The translations under genes were made by a program, and so were the position numbers. A DNA stretch of 21,169 nt, taken from the NCBI GenBank assembly GCA_021799405.1, contig JAJZAL010000068.1:1-21169 (forward strand). Reading direction: 5' to 3'. Source of the DNA: Acidobacteriota bacterium. GTDB lineage: Bacteria; Acidobacteriota; Terriglobia; Terriglobales; Acidobacteriaceae. Below are positions 10,201 to 16,289 of the stretch, piece by piece; the stretch's first letter is position 1; every line of letters begins with the position of its first letter. Below the pieces are notes generated by a model. It was not told where the DNA came from, searched no databases, and saw nothing but the letters and a program-made list of their open reading frames with translations.

Positions 10201-10381
10201 GGTACAGGCCGACGGGAAGATCGGCCATTAACGCGCGGAATTGCTCATCGCCTTCAGGTTGACTAGCGCTGATGGATTTCCGTTTCTTCCCCTGCGCCCG
10301 CACATTGGGAGATTGGCGAACCGTCTTATCCACCTTCACGCCAGATGGAGCATGGAACTTCAGTGTCTCTTTCGTGCTCAT
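7283..10381 (-). CDS. Soluble hybrid sensor histidine kinase, PAS x4-HisKA-HATPase-receiver
   Basis: 1032 residues, no membrane segment, so a cytosolic sensor. Four PAS modules lie at about 46-163, 173-302, 315-425 and 438-552, each ending in a DIT/DLT-type PAC motif and joined by helices of the ALRESExR type. A coiled coil (555-575) leads to HisKA with FLANMSHEIRTPMNAILGF (phospho-acceptor H582). HATPase follows with the N box LINLLGNAVKFT (N700), G1 DTGAGIAPEDL and G2 GTGLGLAI. A receiver domain (about 826-942) has DD 831-832, D875 in LILMDVRMPVMDG, and K927. The last ~85 residues are helical and lack an HPt-type His, so an Hpt protein elsewhere or direct transfer to the adjacent response regulator is needed. 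PAS1 and PAS4 are clearly alike. The start at ATG 10381 has no strong Shine-Dalgarno; AGGTGG lies about 15 nt upstream. Confidence 0.95.
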   Translation of the reverse strand: MSTKETLKFHAPSGVKVDKTVRQSPNVRAQGKKRKSISASQPEGDEQFRALMADLPVGLYRRTPGENGRFVAANRTLTRLFGYDTVEEFLKLEAANVYLDMDDLREFSQRLLNEEQVAGVELRLKKRDGTHIWGSFTARIVRNSQGEAEYVDGIMEDITHRKQTEDALRESERRLSSLIDLMPDTAFVIDGNGVVVAWNRATESLTGAKAEEMLGKGNYEYAIPFYGERRPILIDLVRTPQEELERGYQGLQRFGQVLIGESVLHVRGRETYLQGRARAMSGPQGEYIGAIEILHDLTDLKRVEQALRDSEQRLRRILETTGEGFWLIDNESVTTAVNDAMCATLGRPREEIIGRSIFDFVNEENAATFREEVKRRAQGKGGAYEILLSRPDASLVPCIFHANPLFDESGRKTGAFAMVTNITERKRAEEALRESEERFRTLISNLPVGLYRTTTGTPGRFITANPAAARMFGYTTLEEFMASKPSDLCMDTEDWQALSDRLLAEGQVAGVELRLKKTDGTAIWGSISARVVQSERDECECFDGTIEDITLRKEAQEQLREAKEAAEAASRAKSTFLANMSHEIRTPMNAILGFTQLMQRDPALTPQQRESLNTIGRSGEHLLALINDILEMSKIEAGRTVVNPVAFNLHDLIDDLAMMFKIRTQQKNLLFTVEMADDLPRFVLADVGKLRQILINLLGNAVKFTAQGGIALRMAAKKGDADSLRLITEVEDTGAGIAPEDLGKIFEYFEQAEAGVASESGTGLGLAISREFVRLMGGDITFTSQIGKGTLFHFEIDAREFAGEIEKSARPSRRVFVLRPGQPTQRILVVDDKEENRRFVREMLQSAGFATREACNGLEAVKLFEEWQPNLILMDVRMPVMDGYEATRLIKATEKGYSTPIIAVSASVFDENREQVRQTGADDFIGKPFKQDELFQKLSHWLHIEYLDTEEEVEDAGQIQTGAINLTAASLSQLPQHLLDEMREALAGGYQDRLLTLIDQAESQDEQLARALRNLAIEFQYEKLFDLLKGGD

Positions 10382-10470
10382 TGTGCTTGCTATGCCACCT
10401 CGCCCCGCCCGTGCGGCTGAACGCTGCCGCTCTGGGCTAAGCTTGCCCTTAGCGCATTCCGGCGGTAAAA

Positions 10471-10490
10471 CCAGTGACGGCTGTCACAGG
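10471..10490. promoter_or_regulatory. Imperfect 20-bp palindrome upstream of the kinase gene
   Basis: The core is GTGAC-GGCT-GTCAC (10474-10487). Extending to 20 bp gives 8 of 10 matching pairs. It lies 90 nt upstream of the kinase start codon in the divergent region. It could be an operator for a dimeric regulator. No promoter hexamers could be assigned around it, so its role is open. Confidence 0.3.
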
Positions 10491-10747
10491 TGATGCATGT
10501 GGCCCCTTTTGTGACTTGCATCTGTAGCGCGGAAAGACTTGTTCTGAATCTACCGGCGCGGTGTCGCATGTGGGCCGGTCGTGCTTCCAAACCCGCAGGT
10601 ATTGTGACGCCCGGATCGGCCTGATCTTGCCGATGATTTGATGGAGGCTATTGAGTAGTTCATTCATCGCCTTTTGGAGCCGGAATCAGACAGCAATGAA
10701 TTTGGCTGATGGCGCCTTGGCCAGTCGCTGACGGCGCGATCGCCGAC
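10491..10747. other. Intergenic, no gene recognised
   Basis: This is part of the 659-bp divergent region between the kinase and the phosphoesterase gene. A 72-codon minus-strand frame from ATG 10667 has no recognisable domain and only a weak AAGG two bases before the start. GATGCA and TGCATC form a spaced inverted repeat near 10492-10529, and CGGCG-CGAT-CGCCG sits at 10732-10745. I see nothing that can be called a gene. Confidence 0.4.
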
Positions 10748-10777
10748 AGTAGGGCCAGCCTGCAGGCCGGCGCTACT
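10748..10777. repeat. REP-like 30-bp palindromic element
   Basis: The 30 bases form a near-perfect hairpin: 13 of 15 pairs match. The outer arms are AGTAG/CTACT, the inner parts GCC/GGC, and the centre CCTGCAGG. A GC-rich palindrome with fixed outer arms in an intergenic region is the look of a REP/BIME-type dispersed repeat. There is no T-run after it, so a plain terminator is less likely. Only one copy is present in this window. Confidence 0.45.
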
Positions 10778-10831
10778 TTGCAGGCAGATGCTAATAGGCT
10801 TGGTCGAGAAACTGGTACGAGCACAATTAGC

Positions 10832-10861
10832 TTGCAAATTATGAAACGTTTCAAATAAAAT
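10832..10861 (+). promoter_or_regulatory. Promoter of the phosphoesterase gene with LacI-type operator in the spacer
   Basis: TTGCAA (10832-10837) and TAAAAT (10856-10861) are 18 nt apart. The spacer contains the palindrome described in the next entry. The predicted start point is about 10868, leaving a ~170-nt leader before ATG 11041. Bound repressor would block RNA polymerase directly. Confidence 0.5.
10842..10853. promoter_or_regulatory. LacI-family operator candidate TGAAACGTTTCA
   Basis: A perfect 12-bp palindrome with the central CG typical of LacI/GalR-family operators. It lies between the -35 and -10 hexamers of the phosphoesterase promoter. A one-base variant occurs at the permease operon promoter (14666-14677), and a LacI-family gene lies 4.3 kb away at 15190. 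Confidence 0.6.
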
Positions 10862-10867
10862 TTCCCG

Positions 10868-11040
10868 GTGAACGGGGCCCCTCCCGCTTTGGTCCTGATT
10901 AACTGTGAGGCTCCAACGAACAGGTTGGCAGGCGATTGATCCTAGAGACGCTGAAGAGAGTAAAGCGGGCAATGCCGTTCTAACGTTGGTAGAAGCGCTC
11001 ACAAACCAGGGAAGTCTGAGTAAAGGAGGTCGGAAAAATC
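10868..11040 (+). other. Leader of the phosphoesterase mRNA
   Basis: About 170 nt of predicted 5' untranslated region. It contains a short hairpin, CCAAC-gaacag-GTTGG (about 10913-10928), and near the end a very strong ribosome binding site AAAGGAGGT (11022-11030), with 11 nt from GGAGG to ATG 11041. I do not recognise a known riboswitch. Confidence 0.35.
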
Positions 11041-12405
11041 ATGAGAATTCTGCCGCGAACGGTGCTGGTCATTTCAATTTGCGCTGCAGTATTTGTCTTT
11101 GGCGGAGGCAGGGCCTACCCTCAGTTACACCTCCGTACATTCAGCCAATCCCCTCAAGGTATGGACAAAATTGAGCATGTGGTCTGGATCATGCAAGAGA
11201 ATCGCACATTTGACAACTATTTCGGAACCTACCCAAAGGCTGACGGGCTTCCGCTGGGAACCTGTCTTCCTTCCATGCCAGGCAGCACGCACTGCGTCCG
11301 CCCTTTCCACATGCCGGCCGGCCAGCCTGTTATTGACATACCGCACACATGGGAGGCGGCGCACGCAGCTGAAGACAACGGTAAAATGGACGCCTTTGTT
11401 TACGTGGAAGGTTCCAACAATACGATGGGCTACTACGACCAGCGGGATATCCCCAATTATTGGAACTATGCAAGCCATTACACTTTAACCGATCATTTCT
11501 TTTCGTCGTTTAACGGTCCGAGCAGCAATAATCATCTCTATTCCGTGTCTGCTCAGGATGGTGGAATCCTTAATTTCGACTGCACAGTGAAAGATTTGGA
11601 GAAAGAACTGGACGACTCCGACGGATTCACGTTCCTTGCCATCGTGGACTTACTCGAAAAGAAGAATGTGTCCTGGAAATATTATGTGGACACGACTCCG
11701 ACGCCGCCCGGAGCGCAAGACCCCTGCAATTTCTACTATCCAGATCCCAAAAAATATTCACCCTGGAGCCCACTACCAGGCTTTGCCTCTGTAAGGAACA
11801 ACCCAGAGCGCATGGCCAGGATGGTGGCTCTCAAGCAATATTTTCAGGACCTAAAACAGGGAACATTGCCGGCGGTTTCTTATATTGTTCCCGATTTTGA
11901 GGACAGCGAACATCCACCCGCGTCTCCTGAGCGTGGAATGTGGTATGTAACTGAGCTAGTGAATGCTTTGATGGAGAGCCCCTACTGGAAGAACACGGCG
12001 ATCTTTATTTCCTGGGATGATTACGGAGGATTTTATGACCACGTGATGCCTCCCCAGGTCGATGCTTTTGGATTCGGTCCGCGCGTTCCTACCTTGGTGA
12101 TTTCCCCCTACGCAAAGCCTGATTACATCTCGCACTACACGTATGAGTTTTCCTCTATCCTCAAGTTCATTGAAGAACGATGGTCACTCGGCCACATGAC
12201 AATCCGGGATCACAGAGCAGATGATATGCGAGACTGTTTCAACTTCAACCAAACACCGAATGCGCCGGACGTGATTCCGATTCCAGCGCACTTGCCGCCT
12301 TTCCGCGGCATCATAGATGAATTTACGCAACCATTGGTGCCCGTTCAGAAACTGACGCCATTGCCGAAGCCAGGACATGTTATCGGGATTCCGGGCAACC
12401 AATAG
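11041..12405 (+). CDS. Exported phosphoesterase (phospholipase C / acid phosphatase family)
   Basis: 454 residues with an N-terminal signal peptide: MR-I-L-P-R, a hydrophobic core up to about residue 20, and likely cleavage after GGGRA (residue 25). The family motifs are in order. [12 protein letters not shown] (51-62) is the metal-binding start of the alkaline-phosphatase-like fold. [15 protein letters not shown] (157-171) holds the likely Ser nucleophile (S161/S162), as in AcpA-type acid phosphatases. [12 protein letters not shown] (324-335) and [14 protein letters not shown] (346-359) supply further metal ligands. Such enzymes hydrolyse phospholipids or phosphomonoesters outside the cytoplasm; the exact substrate cannot be told from sequence. 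The promoter carries a LacI-type operator, linking it to the sugar permease/kinase operon. A very strong Shine-Dalgarno supports the start. The gene stands alone and converges on the ribokinase gene. Confidence 0.9.
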   Translation: MRILPRTVLVISICAAVFVFGGGRAYPQLHLRTFSQSPQGMDKIEHVVWIMQENRTFDNYFGTYPKADGLPLGTCLPSMPGSTHCVRPFHMPAGQPVIDIPHTWEAAHAAEDNGKMDAFVYVEGSNNTMGYYDQRDIPNYWNYASHYTLTDHFFSSFNGPSSNNHLYSVSAQDGGILNFDCTVKDLEKELDDSDGFTFLAIVDLLEKKNVSWKYYVDTTPTPPGAQDPCNFYYPDPKKYSPWSPLPGFASVRNNPERMARMVALKQYFQDLKQGTLPAVSYIVPDFEDSEHPPASPERGMWYVTELVNALMESPYWKNTAIFISWDDYGGFYDHVMPPQVDAFGFGPRVPTLVISPYAKPDYISHYTYEFSSILKFIEERWSLGHMTIRDHRADDMRDCFNFNQTPNAPDVIPIPAHLPPFRGIIDEFTQPLVPVQKLTPLPKPGHVIGIPGNQ

Positions 12406-12413
12406 GAGACGGA

Positions 12414-12485
12414 ATGAGCGTCCGGTGCGGCTGTCATTTTGGCGGGGTGGAACTGCGCCTTCAGCCGGTGCGGGGTAGGGAGTGA
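12414..12485 (+). CDS. Possible 23-codon micro-ORF after the phosphoesterase gene
   Basis: ATG 12414 is preceded by AGGAG (12404-12408) at 5-nt spacing, overlapping the TAG stop of the phosphoesterase gene. It encodes 23 residues containing a CGCH cluster, ending at TGA 12483-12485. The ribosome binding site is good, but short length makes chance likely. No family is recognised. Confidence 0.25.
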   Translation: MSVRCGCHFGGVELRLQPVRGRE

Positions 12486-12517
12486 ACTGCGTGGTATTCC
12501 ATGGAAGTTGAACTCGT

Positions 12518-12541
12518 GACCTCGGTCATGTGACCGAGGTC
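12518..12541. terminator. Perfect inverted repeat between convergent genes (bidirectional terminator candidate)
   Basis: Two 11-bp arms, GACCTCGGTCA (12518-12528) and TGACCGAGGTC (12531-12541), are separated by TG. The repeat lies between the phosphoesterase (+) and ribokinase (-) genes, where a shared terminator is expected. No T-run follows on either strand, so it could also be a protein-binding palindrome. Confidence 0.4.
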
Positions 12542-12667
12542 TAACCCAAAGATCAATCCTGTGCCAGCATATCTGAAGTGATTGACCTGACCTTGGTCGC
12601 AATCGCTTCTAACATGTCCGGAAGTAGAATACTCTCGTCCTCTAAATGAGTACTGAGTTGCAACGTG

Positions 12668-13600
12668 CTATCCGATATTTTCGTTCGGGTCGCTCTTGCG
12701 CAGTGTGAGAACGCGGTGGACTTCTTCGTGCGTTGGCAATGACGATTGCGCGCCCATGCGCGTTACCGAAATTGCAGCGGCCGCAGCGGCGTATCGTGCG
12801 CTGTCTTCAACGCTGAGGCCGCGAAGCAGTGCTACGGCAAAAGCGCCGTTGAAGGAATCGCCTGCAGCGGTCGTGTCAATGGCTTTCACGCGAAACGCCG
12901 CAATGGAATACGGCTCCATGCTGTTGTGGGCAACAACAACGCCGTTTGCCCCCTGTTTGAGAATGATGTTGCGCACGCCGCGACTCATCAGGTTCTTGAT
13001 CGTCAGATCGACGCCTTGGGCGCCATTGCCATAAAAATGAGCTTCTGTTTGATTCGGCGTGAGCCAGGTAATGCGGGTTAGCGTCGTGTCATCGAGTTCC
13101 TGTGCAGGAGCGGGATCGAGCATCAGGGGCACATCAAATTCCTCGCACATCTGAGCGAGACATTCGACGGTTGGCACCGGCACCTCCAGTTGCGAGAGGA
13201 CCATCCCGGCTTCGCGCAGGATCTGCCGTTTGCTTTCAAGATAGTTGGGCGAGACGTGCAGATTAGCCGCAGGCGTCACGATGATACTGTTCTCGCCACG
13301 GGAATCAACCACGATGCTGGCGGTCCCGGTTGAGCCAGAGACGCGCTCGACTTGCGACATATCGACGCCGGAGGCGCTCAGGACTTCGAGTAGTTGTGAT
13401 CCAAAGGCATCCTCGCCAACCTTGCCAAGGAGAATGGAAGGATAGCCGAGGCGGGACACAGCGACGGCCTGATTGGCGCCCTTACCGCCTGGATACATCT
13501 GAAAATCAGTACCGAAGACCGTCTCTCCGGGCGCAGGCGCATGTTTGGTGACGGAGACAAGATCCATATTAATGCTGCCTACAACGACAATCGGCTTCAT
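12668..13600 (-). CDS. rbsK: Ribokinase (PfkB family)
   Basis: Cytosolic kinase converting D-ribose and ATP to ribose 5-phosphate. 310 residues from ATG 13600, the length of E. coli RbsK. The frame could start at GTG 13630, overlapping the permease stop, but AAGGA (about 13611-13615) sits well for ATG 13600, and MKPIVVVGSINMDLV is the usual start. Substrate-binding SINMD is at 9-13, PfkB signature 1 GGKGANQA at 38-45, and signature 2 DTTAAGDSFNGAF at 242-254 with catalytic D248. It is the second gene of an operon with the sugar permease (26 nt between stop and start). The set predicts uptake and phosphorylation of ribose or a related sugar. Other pentose or deoxyribose specificity within PfkB cannot be excluded. 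Confidence 0.88.
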   Translation of the reverse strand: MKPIVVVGSINMDLVSVTKHAPAPGETVFGTDFQMYPGGKGANQAVAVSRLGYPSILLGKVGEDAFGSQLLEVLSASGVDMSQVERVSGSTGTASIVVDSRGENSIIVTPAANLHVSPNYLESKRQILREAGMVLSQLEVPVPTVECLAQMCEEFDVPLMLDPAPAQELDDTTLTRITWLTPNQTEAHFYGNGAQGVDLTIKNLMSRGVRNIILKQGANGVVVAHNSMEPYSIAAFRVKAIDTTAAGDSFNGAFAVALLRGLSVEDSARYAAAAAAISVTRMGAQSSLPTHEEVHRVLTLRKSDPNENIG

Positions 13601-13626
13601 TTCATCAGTTTCCTTACGGAAAATGG

Positions 13627-14622
13627 TCACGGGCGGACGAGCGGAGCAATCGCTATTGCCGTCAGGCCAGCAAGAAAGCAGACATACATCCAGAAGAGCA
13701 TCATGCGTGTGCGGGGAGTGGGCGACCGAAATTCATGCCAGATAAAGATGCCCCAGGAAGAAGAAACCATCGTCGCGCCCTGACCAATAGAATACGAGAT
13801 GGCCGGTCCGACAAAATGTACCCGTGATGCGGCAAAATTGAGAATTGCTCCCGAAGCCCATATTGCGCCTCCGAAAATGCCGGCGATATGCCAGCGCGCT
13901 GGCGCGCGGCGGTAGCCCTGCATTGATGTGCGTTCACCACCATCGATCGGATATCGCATGAGAAAGGCATTGACCGGCAGCGCGCATAGCGCAACGCCAG
14001 CCGCGAACGGAAGTGCGGCAACATATGGACCGAGAGCTTCGGGTCCGCTCATCGCTCTGCTGATCAAAGGGTAGAAACTGCCCATCAGCGCGCCCGAGAT
14101 CAGGCAAAGTGCAATACCACGGCGATTTCCTTTTCGGCTTGCCGATTCACGTTCACGGTAAGCCAGCGAGTCGCAGAGGATAGCTGTGATTACCAGTGCA
14201 ATGCCGCCGAAGAGCAGCCATGGGTTGCCCTGTGGCGAGAAGATATAGCTGCCAACCGCGCCGATGATCAGCGCCAGACCGATCCCCACCGGAAACGCCA
14301 CAGCCATGCCCGCCACTTCAATCGCCGCGACCAGCAGGATATTGGCCAGATTGAAGAGTGCGCCGCTCACTATCGCATCGAGCACTGGGTGGAAATGCGC
14401 TGCGCTTAGCCCCTGCAGGAACGGCAGGCCGGTTGAGCCGAAGCTGCCCAGCGAAAGTCCCCACATGGCGACACCTGCAAAGATGCCGACGACATAGTCC
14501 CAATAGTAGAGCTGGAAACGGTAGCCTGGGCAGAGCTTCATGGTATTGGCCCACGATCCCCAACACAGCATGCTGCAGATCATGAACGAAAGAGCGAGAA
14601 AATAGGTTTCGGGAAGGTACAT
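13627..14622 (-). CDS. GRP/RhaT-like (DMT superfamily) sugar permease
   Basis: 331 residues from ATG 14622, about ten hydrophobic membrane-spanning segments in the inner membrane. The start MYLPETYFLALSFMICSMLC followed by WGSWANTMKL is the familiar beginning of bacterial GRP-family glucose/ribose porters of the drug/metabolite transporter superfamily. The open frame extends to 14700, but that extension overlaps a -35/-10 promoter and an operator, so the downstream ATG is chosen. The Shine-Dalgarno is weak (GGGA 6 nt before the ATG). It is first in an operon with ribokinase, which suggests proton- or gradient-driven import of ribose or a similar monosaccharide, phosphorylated on entry. Annotation pipelines sometimes label this family as multidrug transporter; the context here argues for sugar. 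Confidence 0.82.
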   Translation of the reverse strand: MYLPETYFLALSFMICSMLCWGSWANTMKLCPGYRFQLYYWDYVVGIFAGVAMWGLSLGSFGSTGLPFLQGLSAAHFHPVLDAIVSGALFNLANILLVAAIEVAGMAVAFPVGIGLALIIGAVGSYIFSPQGNPWLLFGGIALVITAILCDSLAYRERESASRKGNRRGIALCLISGALMGSFYPLISRAMSGPEALGPYVAALPFAAGVALCALPVNAFLMRYPIDGGERTSMQGYRRAPARWHIAGIFGGAIWASGAILNFAASRVHFVGPAISYSIGQGATMVSSSWGIFIWHEFRSPTPRTRMMLFWMYVCFLAGLTAIAIAPLVRP

Positions 14623-14665
14623 CGAGAGTCCCAGGTGTACAACGAATCTGAAAAGCGGTGCCCAA

Positions 14666-14677
14666 TGAAACGATTCA
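14666..14677. promoter_or_regulatory. LacI-family operator candidate at the permease promoter
   Basis: On the minus strand the site reads TGAATCGTTTCA, a 12-bp palindrome with one mismatched pair. It differs by one base from the site at 10842-10853. It covers the predicted transcription start of the permease-ribokinase operon, a classic repression position. Confidence 0.6.
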
Positions 14678-14682
14678 CCACA

Positions 14683-14711
14683 AGGATACGTTGATTCCAT
14701 TGCAGTGTCAA
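14683..14711 (-). promoter_or_regulatory. Sigma-70 promoter of the permease-ribokinase operon
   Basis: On the minus strand TTGACA (14706-14711) is a perfect -35 consensus, 17 nt from TATCCT (14683-14688). The predicted start is near 14676, giving a leader of about 55 nt to ATG 14622. Confidence 0.7.
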
Positions 14712-15189
14712 TATTGAATCTTCTCTCAGTGGCTCGCGTGCATTTGGATTCCGAATGTAACCTCTGGGTGTGTTGCGCGGAGCCGGTGTTGACGAAGTGG
14801 GCTTAAGAAAGCGGGGCAAGGATCCGTTTGCCGTCGCGTTGCTAGAGTGCCGGCAAGGCTGGTGCGATCAAGTTGGCGCCCGGCATGAGCGCTGGCAGCT
14901 TGCCAGGCGTGGTGACAGCCTGAGCCGGAGCCTGTACAGCGCCCCCCGTAAGGCCGTGCCAGGGGGCAATGCTGCTTCAACTCAATTTCCAGATGTTGAC
15001 GCAGATAATCGATGTCCCTTTTGTCTCAGCTGCACTGCCTATCGCATGCGCACGCGTTTCCTGTCCACTGCGCTTCCAATTCATGTAATTCGCTTTGTAA
15101 CTTGGTTGTTTAATGACGAAATGCGGCCGCGCGCCGGCAACCCGGTTTTGCTGTAAACCTTGTAGACTTAAAGACGACCTGTCAGGATT
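14712..15189. other. Divergent intergenic region before lacI-type gene, no gene recognised
   Basis: 478 bp between the permease promoter and the LacI-family start. A 128-codon plus frame (14770-15156) has no recognisable domain or ribosome binding site. CTGGCA-GCT-TGCCAG (14892-14906) is a small inverted repeat. A TAGACT hexamer at 15163-15168 could be the -10 of the LacI gene, but no -35 is evident at proper spacing. No copy of the TGAAxCGTTTCA operator was seen here, so autoregulation is not supported. Confidence 0.4.
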
Positions 15190-16245
15190 ATGGCCACTAT
15201 TAAACAGATTGCGAAATTGGCGGGAGTTTCGATCGGTACTGTGTCCAACGTTTTGAACGAACTCCCCAGTGTGCGCGAAGCAACACGGAAGCGTGTTCTC
15301 ACAGTAATTGACTCGCTTGGCTATCAGCCATCGCTGTTGGGGCGCGCGCTGCGCAAAGACCAGACGAATATGATCGTAATGATCGTACCGGATATCACGA
15401 ATCCGTTTTTTCCTGGCGTAGTGCGCGGTGCCGAAGACGTTGCCTTCCAGAATGGTTATCGGCTGGTCCTGTGTAACTCTGACAACGACTACGCCAAGGA
15501 GTCTGCTTACATGCGCGAGTTGCGGACTTATCGGCCATCGGGATTGATCATTGTCCCGGCGGATTTGAGCAAGGGCCAGGAAGAAGCGCGCGCGTACCTG
15601 AATGCCGGCTCCGCCGTAGTGTATGTGGACAGGATTCCGTCGCGGTGGCGCGGAGATGCGGTGACCAGCGCGCATGAAGAAGGCGCCTACGAGGCTACGA
15701 AGCATCTAATCGCACTTGGGCACAAGCGCATTGCCACCATCACCGGCCCCCTGCAAGGAACCAGCGCTGTGCAGAGGCTGGCGGGTTTTCAACGCGCGAT
15801 GAATGAAGCTCGCTTGCCTGTTCCCACCCAATACATCCAGGAAAGCAATTTCAACCGTGCTGGTGGATGCGAGAAGGCCGAGTTACTGCTGAAGCTGCGG
15901 GCCCGGCCCACCGCGATCTTCGCTGCAAATGATCTCATTGCGATGGGTGCTATCAAGGCGGCGCGCAGAGCGGGGCTCTCATGCCCGGACGATATTTCGA
16001 TCTTCGGCTTCGACAACCTGGAAATCGACGACGAGACCACGCCGGCGCTCTCCACGGTGGATCAGTTCATTTCCGAACTCGGCGCACGGGCCGCGCAGAT
16101 CGTAATTAATCGCGTGGCTGGCGACAAGAGCGCGGCCAAGCACATCTGCATTCCAACCTGCCTGCGTTTGCGCGGCTCGACCGGGGCGCTTAAGACGCGG
16201 CGTGCGACGGCGACAGGCAAGAAGGTTGTTGAGCGGAAGTCCTGA
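15190..16245 (+). CDS. LacI/GalR-family transcriptional regulator
   Basis: 351 residues. The N-terminal HTH is typical: TIKQIAKLAGVSIGTVSNVLN (3-23) with recognition helix around 14-22. The hinge helix YQPSLLGRALRK (45-56) keeps the Leu (L54) that inserts into the operator centre, but has Gly in the usual Ala position (GRAL instead of ARxL). The periplasmic-binding-protein-like core follows: NPFFPGVVRGAE, LIIVP, YVDRIP, HLIALGHKRIATITGP, AIFAANDLIAMGAIKAARRAG, PDDISIFGFDN. A basic C-terminal tail (KTRRATATGKK) is an extra. The effector is presumably a sugar or sugar phosphate. It is divergent from the permease-ribokinase operon, whose promoter has a LacI-type operator, and likely represses it. 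ATG 15190 has only AGGA two bases upstream, so translation may be weak. It converges on the next gene with 44 nt between. Confidence 0.93.
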   Translation: MATIKQIAKLAGVSIGTVSNVLNELPSVREATRKRVLTVIDSLGYQPSLLGRALRKDQTNMIVMIVPDITNPFFPGVVRGAEDVAFQNGYRLVLCNSDNDYAKESAYMRELRTYRPSGLIIVPADLSKGQEEARAYLNAGSAVVYVDRIPSRWRGDAVTSAHEEGAYEATKHLIALGHKRIATITGPLQGTSAVQRLAGFQRAMNEARLPVPTQYIQESNFNRAGGCEKAELLLKLRARPTAIFAANDLIAMGAIKAARRAGLSCPDDISIFGFDNLEIDDETTPALSTVDQFISELGARAAQIVINRVAGDKSAAKHICIPTCLRLRGSTGALKTRRATATGKKVVERKS

Positions 16246-16289
16246 ACAGAAGGGCGTGCGTCGCTTGTGGCAAACTGATGCCGCGAAAG

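Noticed and set aside
12490..12570. tRNA-like look on the minus strand around the 12518-12541 hairpin (GGGTTAGACC, an anticodon-arm-like stem, then GAGTTCAA)
   Set aside because: The anticodon-like loop cannot have 7 bases in this even palindrome, the T-arm does not pair, and no acceptor stem could be found. At best an eroded remnant; not called.
14770..15156. 128-codon plus frame in the divergent region before the LacI-family gene
   Set aside because: No ribosome binding site or recognisable motif; composition looks random.
14700..15189. LacI autoregulation site upstream of its own gene
   Set aside because: No TGAAxCGTTTCA-like palindrome was found close to 15190; the operator at 14666-14677 is over 500 bp away.
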